Positions 44,306 through 52,553 of a stretch of 64,000 bases of DNA are shown piece by piece; position 1 is the first letter of the stretch; every line of letters starts with the position of its first letter. The notes under the pieces are model-generated. The model did no database searches. It worked only from the letters and a program-made list of their open reading frames with translations, and was not told the origin of the DNA. The position numbers and the translations under genes are program-made. The DNA is taken from positions 1 to 64,000 of the forward strand of contig NZ_BLJE01000005.1 in the NCBI RefSeq assembly GCF_009811795.1, read 5' to 3'. Source of the DNA: Litoreibacter roseus (GTDB taxonomy: Bacteria; Pseudomonadota; Alphaproteobacteria; Rhodobacterales; Rhodobacteraceae).

Positions 44306-45049
44306 ATGATCGAAGAACAGCTTACAGTCAAAACCCAAGACGGTGATTGCCCACTTCTCGTTTATACCCCGACAAACGGCAGTTGCGGCCCTGCCATCAT
44401 TTTCTACTTTGACGCCGGAGGCATTCGCCCGGCTGTCGCGGACATGGCGCAGAAGCTCGCAGACGCCGGATATGTGGTTCTGCTGCCAGATCTCTTCTAC
44501 CGTCACGGCCCATATGGACCTTTCGATCCCGTCGAAGTGCTGGCGGGCGACATGATGGCCATTCTCGGCCCTCTGCTCATGACCACGAACAATGCGAAGG
44601 CCGCAGAAGACACCGGCGCGATCCTCGACTACCTCGCGACGCGGAGCGATGTCGTTGGAGATAATGTGGGCACAGTTGGGTTTTGTTTTGGTGGCGGCAT
44701 GGCCATCACGGCAGCCGGAACCTATCCCGATCAGATTTGTGCCGCTGCGAGTTTCCACGGGAGCAATTTGGCCAGTGATGCGCCTGATAGCCCACACCGT
44801 TATGCATCAAAGCTGAAAGCCGAACTCTACATCGCTGCCGCCACGAATGACGAACACTACCCTGCTGAAATGGCGAAGAGCTTTGAGGCAGCGCTGGATC
44901 AGGAAGGCGTGATCTACACGGCTGAAACCTATCCTGCTGCACATGGTTGGATGAAACCGGATTTCCCGGTCTATGACGTGACCTCAGCAGAACGTGGATG
45001 GCGGGAGATGATTGGGTTCTTTGATCGCGCGTTGAAGGCAACTGGCTGA
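44306..45049 (+). CDS. Dienelactone hydrolase-family protein
   Basis: 247 residues, cytoplasmic alpha/beta hydrolase. The catalytic triad of the DLH family is visible: Cys127 in GFCFGGG, Asp182 in AAATNDEHY and His213 in AAHGWM. DLH enzymes open dienelactones in chlorocatechol degradation, but many homologues act on other small lactones or esters. Without other catechol-pathway genes nearby, the substrate stays open. Probably controlled by the divergent MarR regulator. Confidence 0.87.
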   Translation: MIEEQLTVKTQDGDCPLLVYTPTNGSCGPAIIFYFDAGGIRPAVADMAQKLADAGYVVLLPDLFYRHGPYGPFDPVEVLAGDMMAILGPLLMTTNNAKAAEDTGAILDYLATRSDVVGDNVGTVGFCFGGGMAITAAGTYPDQICAAASFHGSNLASDAPDSPHRYASKLKAELYIAAATNDEHYPAEMAKSFEAALDQEGVIYTAETYPAAHGWMKPDFPVYDVTSAERGWREMIGFFDRALKATG

Positions 45050-45220
45050 TGTAGATGCGATACTGCTGCGGGAGGGGGCGAAATGACGCTATGAACGTTG
45101 ATAGGGATCGCTAGTAAGCAGATTATTTATCGTCTCGTCGCTGAAATCCTCATCACACCTCCGACCCCGTACTGCATTGCGCAAACAGCAGATTTGACCG
45201 GCTAAAGGCTCAGTATCGAG
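45050..45220. other. Spacer with a possible repeat relic
   Basis: No gene. 'gcattgcgcaaacagcagat' near 45173 faintly resembles the first half of the dispersed repeat family. Nothing else stands out. Confidence 0.3.
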
Positions 45221-45646
45221 CTATCCTTTCCAGCCATGCTCCAACTCAGAAATACCTTCAGTTTCATTGAGTAGCCTGACGATAGCCGTAAAAAGCGGCA
45301 TCGCCACAGGTTCGGCGTGATAACGCCTGAATCCTTTCCATGCATAAGCATTTTGGGGATGAACCAAAATGCCGTGTCCGTCCAAGTAGCTCCCACAAAA
45401 GATGCCAAGAGCAAACGGCTCGTCATGTTCGACCGGAAGATACTGACATTTTTCTCGATAGATGCCGCGTTGGTCCTCTTCCCCCGGCAGCACGCTGTAT
45501 CCAGTTTTCGCAAGCTCCTTAGTCAGAAAATTGCACAGGGCGTTAGTATATATCAATTCAGGGTGCTTTTCGCGTGAAGCGTAGTCAATTTCGTCTTGGT
45601 CAGCTGGAAACAAATCGGAGCGAAAGAATATACTTGTGCGTTCCAT
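45221..45646 (-). CDS. Hypothetical protein, 141 aa
   Basis: Starts MERTSIFFRSDLFPADQDEI, preceded by GGGTGAG, and ends GISELEHGWKG. Soluble, rich in aromatic residues and Tyr/Glu, with FALGIFCGSYLDGHGILVHP in the centre. It looks like a small globular domain (immunity-protein-like in composition), but no family is recognised. It stands alone and GC content is lower than in the neighbours. Confidence 0.6.
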   Translation of the reverse strand: MERTSIFFRSDLFPADQDEIDYASREKHPELIYTNALCNFLTKELAKTGYSVLPGEEDQRGIYREKCQYLPVEHDEPFALGIFCGSYLDGHGILVHPQNAYAWKGFRRYHAEPVAMPLFTAIVRLLNETEGISELEHGWKG

Positions 45647-45835
45647 GCTCACCCACCCGCGAATTATCAATCATAGTTGCAGGGGAATGTTGACCGAGTG
45701 CATGGCAACAATCAACCTGAGTGGCGCTAACTGCATTAAAGCAGCGAAGATCAGCACCGCCTTATGTGGCCCTTGGTTGAAAGCAATCGTTCGGATACCT
45801 GTTACGAATGCTCGCCTCTCTAGTCGGGTACCTGA

Positions 45836-46273
45836 CTATCGTCTTTCACAATTTGCGGTTGGACTGGCCCAGCCTTCCGCCAGTTGCGCGACCGTGATCC
45901 CGTTCAGCGATGCCTCAAATTGCAATCGTGCGGCGTTTAGCGCGTCATCGGTTGCCGCGTAGGCCGCCTTTGCCAGCAGGCAACTTGGGTTATCCTCGTC
46001 ATTGCCAATCGCAAAGAGCTTCGGGGAGCCAAGCGCCTCGTAGATTGCAAGCAGGGTCACGTCGGTCAGCGGTTTGGCAAGTGACCACCCGCCCCCATGG
46101 CCCTTGGTTGAGGTCACGATCCCGGCCTCGCGCAGACCGGACATCGTGCGGCGCACAACGGCAGAATTTGTTTGCAGCATTTGTGCGATTTGCTCGGAGG
46201 TCGCGGGCCTATCCATTTCATCCAGATGCAGAAGGGCGTGCAGCACACGGGAAAGCCGTTTGTCCTGTCTCAT
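45836..46273 (-). CDS. Rrf2-family transcriptional regulator
   Basis: 145 residues. Rrf2 winged helix: ATSEQIAQMLQTNSAVVRRT near residues 24-43 and STKGHGGGWSLAKPL near 55-69. Only one cysteine lies in the region that binds an iron-sulfur cluster in IscR/NsrR (NPSCLLAKA), so it resembles the cluster-free YwnA-type subgroup. It is divergent from an efflux pump gene with an 81-base gap carrying direct repeats, and is likely its repressor. Confidence 0.85.
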   Translation of the reverse strand: MRQDKRLSRVLHALLHLDEMDRPATSEQIAQMLQTNSAVVRRTMSGLREAGIVTSTKGHGGGWSLAKPLTDVTLLAIYEALGSPKLFAIGNDEDNPSCLLAKAAYAATDDALNAARLQFEASLNGITVAQLAEGWASPTANCERR

Positions 46274-46318
46274 TCGGTGGTTTCACCCCATTCACGTAAC
46301 TTTTAAACACACAAGAGA

Positions 46319-46356
46319 TTGACACTTGCGATCTCTTGATACATTTAGTGATACAT
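46319..46356 (+). promoter_or_regulatory. Promoter and direct repeats before the efflux gene
   Basis: TTGACA (46319-46324) can serve as a -35 box. TGATACAT occurs twice, at 46337-46344 and 46349-46356, with 12-base spacing, the second copy running into the ATG at 46355. This may be the operator of the divergent Rrf2 regulator. Confidence 0.45.
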
Positions 46357-47878
46357 GAGTATTGCATCAAACGCCAGCTTCTAGGCCGATACGGTTCATT
46401 CAAAACGATGGGCGGCTTTGGCCGTACTATTTCTCGCCAGCTTCATGAACCTAATCGACGTCAGCATCGTGAATGTGGCCCTGCCGCAGATACAAGCCGA
46501 TACCGGCGCCACCGCAACGCAGCTTGAATGGGTCGCCGCGATCTATGTCCTGGCCCTTGCAGTTGGCCTGCTTCCCTTTGGCCGTTTTGGAGACGTCTTC
46601 GGTCGGCGGTGCTTGTTTATCTGGGGCCTGATCGGTTTCACCGTGTCTTCCGCTGTCTGCGGCCTTGCACCGGATGTGGTGACACTGATCGCAGCGAGGG
46701 CGGTCAAAGGCATTGCAGCGGCAATGATGGTGCCGCAGGTTCTCGCCATCGCCCATGTGATCTTTCCGGCCGAGGAAAAGTCACGTGTCTTCGGCCTCTT
46801 TGGCACCGTGTCGAGCCTTGCGGTTGTGGCAGGTCCGATCATCGGTGGCGCATTGATCTCAGCCGACATTGCAGGTCTTGGATGGCGCTTGGCCTTCCTG
46901 ATCAACATCCCACTTGGCATTGCAGCGCTGATCGGCATACGCATCTTTGTTCCCCTACTAGATACCGATAGTGACGCTCAGTCTGACTGGATCGGGACAT
47001 CACTCTTCACCGTGGCTGCGGTGTTGCTGGTCTTGCCCCTGATCGAAGGCCGCGCACTTGGTTGGCCTTGGTGGTGTTTTGCCGCCTTGTTTTCTGCAAT
47101 CCCCGCAACACTTGCCTTTGTCGCCTTTGAGCATCGCCGCAGCGCGAATGGCTTATCAGCCCTGATGCCGCCCGGCCTTCTATCGAACGGTCCCTATCTG
47201 CGACGGCTCGGACTGGTGACACTGTTCTTTAGCGGCGTCCCAGGTCTGTTCCTCGTGCTTGCGATTTTCCTGCAATCGGGCTTTGGGCTGACCGCCTTGC
47301 AAAGCGGCCTTGTGACAACCCCGTTCCCGGTCGGTGTCATGCTCGCCTCGATGACAACAGAGCGGTTTGGCAACCGTTACCTCTCAGCCCGCATCGCGGG
47401 CGGGGCAGCGTTGCTGATGATTGGTATGGTGGCGCTGCAATTGGTGATCCGCTCCATTGGGGCCGACCTGAACCCCTATGCGTTCACCCTGCCACTTCTC
47501 GTCTGTGGCTTCGGCATGGGCACGGCGATCATGTCGCTGTTTCAAGTCACCATGTCGAGCGTCGAGCCCCAGGATGCGGGCGGAGGGTCGGGCGCCATGC
47601 AAGCTTTCCAACAGATCGGCGCAGCCCTCGGCATCGCGATCGCGGGTCAGATCTTCTTTGGGCTGCTCGGTGAGAAAGGCATGGCCGCTGGCGCTGCCAC
47701 AGCACCCCGCTTTGTCGAGGCCGCTGCCATGGCCACAACCTATTCCATCGCCGTTTTCGCGACACTGACAGTTCTGGTTGGCGTTTCGGCATGGCGCACA
47801 AGAAGGGACAAGACAGGACGATGCCACAAGCCCATGAAGATGCTGCCGGGTTTTGGGAAGGCCACTATGCGAAGTTGA
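46355..47878 (+). pseudogene. DHA2-type MFS efflux transporter with an early in-frame stop
   Basis: From the ATG at 46355 the frame reads MSIASNASF, then TAG at 46382-46384, then continues without interruption as SKRWAALAVLFLASFMNLID and the full transporter of about 490 residues with 14 helices. Signature FGRFGDVFGRR is present (EmrB/QacA group, drug/proton antiport). After the stop, no ATG or GTG precedes the first helix; only a TTG at 46418 could restart, cutting into helix 1. The gene is therefore either inactivated, rescued by the TTG, or suppressed. The 3' end overlaps the following methyltransferase by 58 bases. Confidence 0.75.
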
Positions 47879-48450
47879 CGACGCCTTCTGGTGGTCGCCC
47901 GTCAGCCATTCTGGTTCGATTTACTGAGGGCCTCGTTCCTGCGCGTGCGCTCGATCTGGGTTGCGCCCGTGGGGACGACGCGATCTGGCTCGCAAAGCAG
48001 GGATGGGCGGCCACGGGCGTTGATGTGGCGCAGTCCGCAATTTATGCGGCGCAACGGGCAGCGAAAACTGCTGGCGTCAGCGAACGCGCCCCCTTCGCGC
48101 GTCACGATCTGAATGTCTCCATCCCAGATGGAGCGTTCGATCTCGTCTCGGCTATGTTTCTGCATTCGCCGGGCAAGTTCGACCGGGCCGCAGCATTGCA
48201 GCGCGCAGCAAGTGTAGTTGCACCGGGAGGCATGCTTCTGATCGCAGCACACGGATCACGCGCACCCTGGTCCTGGACTGATGCGGACACGATCTATCCC
48301 ACGGCAGACGAAGAACTGGCCCATCTCGACCTCAACCAATCCGAATGGAACGAGGTCTTCATCGGGCCCATCGAACGGGTCGCAAACGGCCCGGGCGGCC
48401 AAACGGCAACGGTGATCGACACGGTCATCGCGCTCGAAAAATTGCAATAG
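47821..48450 (+). CDS. Class I SAM-dependent methyltransferase
   Basis: 209 residues from the ATG at 47821 after AGGAC, inside the end of the transporter gene. The methyltransferase signature is ALDLGCARGDDAIWLAKQGW near residue 42 (SAM motif I), followed by ATGVDVAQSAI (motif II), FDLVSAMFLH (motif IV) and VAPGGMLLIAAHG. It resembles thiopurine/tellurite-type or small-molecule methyltransferases. The overlap with the efflux gene suggests joint expression; modification plus export of a toxic compound is a possible theme. Confidence 0.83.
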   Translation: MPQAHEDAAGFWEGHYAKLTTPSGGRPSAILVRFTEGLVPARALDLGCARGDDAIWLAKQGWAATGVDVAQSAIYAAQRAAKTAGVSERAPFARHDLNVSIPDGAFDLVSAMFLHSPGKFDRAAALQRAASVVAPGGMLLIAAHGSRAPWSWTDADTIYPTADEELAHLDLNQSEWNEVFIGPIERVANGPGGQTATVIDTVIALEKLQ

Positions 48451-48576
48451 ACATAATGATTGGACCAAGCTTTCCGACATTAGTGACGTCCCCCGCTATT
48501 TGAGCAAATGTAAAGCCGTCATTCGTGACTGAGTTGCGAACGGCAAGTTTGTCCCGCTTGCCGCCAATTCAGCAGT

Positions 48577-48813
48577 TCATTTATTAACGACGTTTTGGCT
48601 TTCGCGTCGGTTTTCCAACAGCGCAGCCGGCTCGACGTCCAAGGCTTGCGCGACATGCCAGAGCGTGACGATCGTGACGTTCTGCTGGCCGCGCTCCATG
48701 GCGCTGACATGCGCCCGATCAATGCCCATCTTCACCGCGAGCGCGGCCTGACTCATGTTCGCTTGGGTCCGGTAATGCTTGAGATTGTTACCAAATGTGT
48801 GACGGATATCCAT
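48577..48813 (-). CDS. XRE-family DNA-binding protein, 78 aa
   Basis: Almost entirely one XRE/Cro-type helix-turn-helix domain: MSQAALAVKMGIDRAHVSAM near residues 20-39, then ERGQQNVTIVTLWHVAQALD. It is a single-domain repressor typical of mobile elements. It stands at the junction between the cargo block and the DUF2285 genes of the backbone, divergent from the latter, and may control transfer or excision genes; this is inferred from position. Confidence 0.82.
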   Translation of the reverse strand: MDIRHTFGNNLKHYRTQANMSQAALAVKMGIDRAHVSAMERGQQNVTIVTLWHVAQALDVEPAALLENRRESQNVVNK

Positions 48814-48988
48814 CCGCCGACACAGCCCTATCGCGTATTGTAGTGCGACGCGCTATAATACGCGTACCTGCTTGTTCAAGCATCGTTCAACAGCAGAAAA
48901 ACGACCGTTCCGTTGTCGGATGCTTGCCAGCCGGGGTGAGCATGAGGCATTAACCATTGTTGCGTATGGACGCACGAGGGGGACACAA

Positions 48989-49252
48989 ATGGCCGACCAG
49001 ATTGCCGAAGATTTTGCCGATGTTCCTCCCAAAAACGACTTCGTGACCGACTACGATCGCCAGCATTTGAAGCTCTACGCGCGGCTCCTTGACGCCGAAG
49101 CGGACGGCGCACCGCTCGCCGAGATCGTCAAAGTCTTGTTCGGTATTGACGCCGAGAATGAGCCAGAACGTGCCCAGAGGCTTCATGCCGGGCATCTCGG
49201 ACGCGCGCGCTGGATGACCGAAAACGGATACCGAAGCCTCATCGCTGGCTGA
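48989..49252 (+). CDS. Short DUF2285-like protein
   Basis: 87 residues from the ATG at 48989 behind GAGGGGGA. The text DRQHLKLYARLLDAEADGAP, EPERAQRLHAGHLGRARWMT and ENGYRSLIAG matches the DUF2285 domain found singly or after DUF6499 in alphaproteobacterial conjugative elements. Related small proteins act as activators or antiactivators of ICE transfer in Mesorhizobium, so a regulatory role is possible. It lies just upstream of the second, frameshifted DUF6499-DUF2285 gene. Confidence 0.75.
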   Translation: MADQIAEDFADVPPKNDFVTDYDRQHLKLYARLLDAEADGAPLAEIVKVLFGIDAENEPERAQRLHAGHLGRARWMTENGYRSLIAG

Positions 49253-49389
49253 CCAGGGCAGATCCAATGCACGATGCGTTTCGCGCATCGCCCTATGCCG
49301 AGCGTCTCCCTACGAATTCCCGTTTAACGCGAGCATATTGCTAAGTCCAAAGCGTCTGACGCTCGGCGCGTAACAGTTGGAGAGCGGAT

Positions 49390-50122
49390 ATGCCAACGAA
49401 CTGGCGAGACGAAACCGACTACGATTACATCGAAAACCTCGATGCGTCCGGGCTGGCTTGGGAGTGCCTGAGACGCAATCCGGACTACCGCGCCGCATTC
49501 CCGAACATGGCCGAAAGCGATGCGGCCCCTTGGGGGTTACGATTTCCCGGTCGATCCTGAGCTCAAAGCGACGGACGCAAGGCTCTACTGGAGACCATCC
49601 GTTGCTCCAGCAGTGACGTCCCTGATGACGGCCAGAACCCTCGGTGAGGCCGAACACGCTGTCTTCGATCAGGTCATCGTCGAAACGAAGCGCGGCACAC
49701 GTGGTCGCTACTGGACGTACATTCGGACCGGATTGATCGTCGTTTCCGACGACGCTTTGACCGGAGACCGCCCGCGAGCCGTCATCATCCCTTTGGCTCC
49801 CGACTGGTCAATCAGGATCGCGACCGCCCAGCGTTTAAGGCGTGTCTGGCGCGGCCAGACACCGCGCGCCTTGTTCACCCTTCAACGACGCAAGCGCATC
49901 GCTCGAGCGCTTAGGACCGACGACGCCCGACAAGCGAGCGCGCGTCTTCGCGACATCGCGGTGGCCTATTTCGGCGCACGACGGGTCGCCGCCGAACCTT
50001 GGAAGACGAGCGCTCTGAAAGCGCAAGTCGCGCGTCTCGCCGCATATGGACGTACCCTCGTCAGTGACGGCTATCGACAGCTATTGCGCGGGAAATCAGC
50101 AGCCCGCTTGCCTCGAAAGTAG
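49390..50122 (+). pseudogene. DUF6499-DUF2285 gene split by a frameshift
   Basis: The first part, from the ATG at 49390, reads MPTNWRDETDYDYIENLDAS (DUF6499) and runs to WGLRFP, then GRS and a stop at 49558-49560. The second part, open in another frame from 49520, continues FPVDPELKATDARLYWRPSV and ends with a DUF2285 domain (LAAYGRTLVSDGYRQLLRGK). In intact relatives these form one protein of about 240 residues across exactly this RFPVDP-like sequence. One extra base in the CCCGG at 49545-49549 explains the break. Two overlapping separate genes are the alternative. Confidence 0.7.
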
Positions 50123-50297
50123 CCGTCTCACCGCCCTCCAAACGGGCGCTATCGCGACACTTCTCGCCCTTATCGAAGGGGTGACGATTCCTCGCGAGAA
50201 TCTTCGTCATCCCTCCCGGGCGCCCTTCTCCGCTTCTCTGGCCGCGAGCCGTCCCTCGCATCCCGCGACGGACCCGCGATGATCAGAGGAGCCCCCG
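50123..50297 (+). promoter_or_regulatory. Leader with a hairpin before the HTH gene
   Basis: Around 50178-50212, GGTGACGATTC and GAATC-tt-CGTCATCC can fold back on each other with small bulges. AGAGGAG precedes the ATG at 50298. No gene is present. Confidence 0.35.
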
Positions 50298-50582
50298 ATG
50301 CCCGATCCCAATGCCGGCCTGCCGCCGCGCTATCTCAGAACCCCTGAAGCCGCCCGTTTTCTAGGTCTGTCCGGCCGCACGCTGGAGAAACACCGCACCT
50401 ACGGGACCGGCCCGAAGTATTCCAAGATCGGAGGTCGTGTCGTGTACGCGGTCGAAGATCTGCAAGCCTGGGTCAGCCGCGGCGAGAAACGCTCGACCTC
50501 CGATGACACGGGCGACACCGTGCTTCCGGCCAAGCGGCATGCGGCGATCTCGCCGGCCTATAGCGGCGAGAAGCGCTCATGA
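50298..50582 (+). CDS. AlpA/excisionase-like helix-turn-helix protein
   Basis: 94 residues with one MerR-like winged helix: RYLRTPEAARFLGLSGRTLE near residues 11-30 and YSKIGGRVVYAVEDLQAWVS near 41-60. This is typical of AlpA/Xis-type regulators on mobile elements. The last four bases overlap the DUF2840 start (ATGA), so it opens a tightly packed operon with DUF2840, traF and the lytic transglycosylase. It may control transfer or excision. Confidence 0.85.
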   Translation: MPDPNAGLPPRYLRTPEAARFLGLSGRTLEKHRTYGTGPKYSKIGGRVVYAVEDLQAWVSRGEKRSTSDDTGDTVLPAKRHAAISPAYSGEKRS

Positions 50583-51043
50583 GCAGGCGCACGACCATCG
50601 AGCTGACGTGGATCGAAGGCCGCATCGAGCGCTGGCTGCGCTTCGGTCGGATCGTTCAGGAGACGATCAAAAGCCGATCGGTTCGTGTCGTCGGTGTCGA
50701 TCCCGGCGGGATCTTCGCTTTCATCCGCTGGGCCGCGAACGACTACGGCACGGTCGAGAGCCGGATCGATATCCTGCAAGCCGTGCGCCCCGGCGAGCGC
50801 TATTCGACGGCGCCATTCGTGACCCCCGGTGGAGTGTCTCTGTTGCGGCTGTCCGGCTGGCCGAAGGTCGAAGCGGTACTGCTCTGCATCGACCAGATCG
50901 AGGCCGAAAACATCCCACCGGAGGATGCCTGCCCGGACCATTGGCGGCACGTCCATAACCGCCTCAGCTGCAATCTCGGGCCCCGCCGCTACACGCCTTT
51001 CCGGCATGACGCCTGGCTCAAACGTCGGGCGCTGGCGGCATGA
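50579..51043 (+). CDS. DUF2840 protein
   Basis: 154 residues. It starts with TIELTWIEGRIERWLRFGRI and contains VVGVDPGGIFAFIRWAANDY, matching the DUF2840 family that always sits between the HTH and the TraF-type peptidase genes in these elements. The function is unknown; synteny suggests a role in conjugation. It overlaps both neighbours by four bases. Confidence 0.85.
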   Translation: MSRRTTIELTWIEGRIERWLRFGRIVQETIKSRSVRVVGVDPGGIFAFIRWAANDYGTVESRIDILQAVRPGERYSTAPFVTPGGVSLLRLSGWPKVEAVLLCIDQIEAENIPPEDACPDHWRHVHNRLSCNLGPRRYTPFRHDAWLKRRALAA

Positions 51044-51552
51044 AACGCGCGCGCCCCTCGCTCATCTTCGGCAGCGCCGGTATCGCCCTGATCGCATTCT
51101 CCGCGATCGTCCGCGCCAACCCGATCCTCGTGTGGAACGCGTCGGCCAGCGTGCCGATCGGCTTCTACGCCGTGCAGCCGCTCGACACGCCGAAAGTCGG
51201 CGATCTCGCCGTGCTCGAACCGCCATCTCCGCTCGGCGACTGGCTCCTGGAGCACGGCTATATCGGCGCCGACGTCCCGCTCATCAAGCATGTCGTCGCG
51301 CTTCCCGGACAGCGTGTCTGCCGCGTCGGCGTCACGGTCCGCATCGACGGCGAGACCGTCGCGACCGCGAAAGAGCGAGATCGGTTCGACCGCCCGCTGC
51401 CCGTCTGGCAGGGCTGCCAACGGCTGACCAACGATCAGGTCTTCTTCCTCAATCCCGACACCGAGGCGAGCCTCGACGGCCGGTATTTCGGGCCGCTGCC
51501 GCGCGACACGATCCTCGGTCGTGCGGTGCCGATCTGGACGCGGGACGGTTGA
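51040..51552 (+). CDS. traF: TraF-type S26 signal peptidase
   Basis: 170 residues. A membrane anchor covers residues about 8-25, then the catalytic serine lies in SASVPIGFY (Ser37) and the lysine in LIKHVVALPGQ (Lys83), the Ser/Lys dyad of S26 peptidases. NPDTEASLDGRYFGPLP is the C-terminal box. In RP4, TraF matures the TrbC pilin by cyclisation; a trbC gene is present at 60030 here, so the same role is expected in the periplasm. Confidence 0.87.
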   Translation: MKRARPSLIFGSAGIALIAFSAIVRANPILVWNASASVPIGFYAVQPLDTPKVGDLAVLEPPSPLGDWLLEHGYIGADVPLIKHVVALPGQRVCRVGVTVRIDGETVATAKERDRFDRPLPVWQGCQRLTNDQVFFLNPDTEASLDGRYFGPLPRDTILGRAVPIWTRDG

Positions 51553-51556
51553 CGCG

Positions 51557-52306
51557 ATGGCCTTCCTTCTCCCTTCCGGCCTTCGTCTCATCGCCGCGTC
51601 CGCGATCCTGATCACGCTTTCAGGCTGCGCCAATCCGCCCGCGGCCGGCGCACAGGATACTGTCTCGCGCTCCGCGGAGACCGCAGCACCAAAGTCCGAT
51701 ATCGACGCTCATGTTGCCGAAGCGGCGCAACGCTTCAGCATCCCCGAGCGCTGGATACGCGCGGTCATGCAGGCCGAAAGCGCGGGCAATGCGCGCGCCG
51801 TCAGCAGCGCCGGCGCGATGGGCCTGATGCAGATCATGCCCGGCACATGGGCTGAACTCCGAGCCGCGCATGGGTTCGGCTCTGACCCGTTCGACCGCCG
51901 CGAGAACATCCTCGCGGGCGCGGCCTATCTGCGCCAGATGTATGACCAGTTCGGCGCGCCGGGGTTCCTGGCTGCCTACAATGTTGGCCCCGGACGGTAT
52001 GCCGAGCACCTTCGCACCGGGCGGATATTGCCGCGTGAAACCCGTCGCTACGTTGCTGCGCTTTCTCAGGAACTCAGCTTCTTAGATGCAGCGCCGTTGC
52101 AGTCTGTTCGCACCGTTTCTGCCGACCGGTGGCAAGCTGCACCGCTTTTTGCGCCAGTCACAGTTGCGCGTGAAGCGCAACGTGGAGCCGAACCAGACCA
52201 CTCATCGGCTGATATTCAGACCGTCGACGAACCAACTCAGGCGCGTTCACAGAACAGCCAACCGAACCCGCTCTTCGTCTCAAGAACCGAGGATTCGGAC
52301 CGATGA
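51557..52306 (+). CDS. Lytic transglycosylase, lipoprotein (TrbN/VirB1-like)
   Basis: 249 residues from the ATG at 51557. A lipoprotein signal ends in LSGC (Cys24). The SLT domain has catalytic Glu74 in QAESAGN, then GAMGLMQIMPGTW and AAYNVGPGRY. It opens peptidoglycan for assembly of the mating channel. The C-terminal 100 residues are low-complexity and polar. It is the last gene of the HTH-DUF2840-traF operon, just before the probable transfer origin. Confidence 0.85.
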   Translation: MAFLLPSGLRLIAASAILITLSGCANPPAAGAQDTVSRSAETAAPKSDIDAHVAEAAQRFSIPERWIRAVMQAESAGNARAVSSAGAMGLMQIMPGTWAELRAAHGFGSDPFDRRENILAGAAYLRQMYDQFGAPGFLAAYNVGPGRYAEHLRTGRILPRETRRYVAALSQELSFLDAAPLQSVRTVSADRWQAAPLFAPVTVAREAQRGAEPDHSSADIQTVDEPTQARSQNSQPNPLFVSRTEDSDR

Positions 52307-52553
52307 CCGCACCAGTCTGGCTCCGCCCCGTTCTGTCGTGCAGGTTCGTATGGAATGCAGCTGACGGAGGAGTGCAGCCGAACTCAACGACGGGAGGGCA
52401 AGATAAAAGGCCGGGCACGCGGGGGCGCTACGGCGTTGTTGTGGTTGGGGTTTTTGCGTGCTGCGCACTTGGTCACAGTGCTGCACTCCCAGCTATCCCT
52501 CTGATTATATGCGCCTTTCACCGTGCCATGTCAGATTTTGGGAAGGTACGAGC
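52307..52553 (+). other. oriT: Non-coding interval before the relaxase: candidate oriT
   Basis: About 250 bases between the transglycosylase and the relaxase, without a convincing gene. They contain a GC-rich part, then the unusual run gttgttgtggttggggtttt and hairpins GTGC-TGC-GCAC (52457-52467) and AGTGC-t-GCACT. In related elements I recall the tgttgtggttggggttt motif being kept upstream of this relaxase type. Transfer origins normally lie beside the relaxase gene. The nick site is not identified. Confidence 0.5.
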
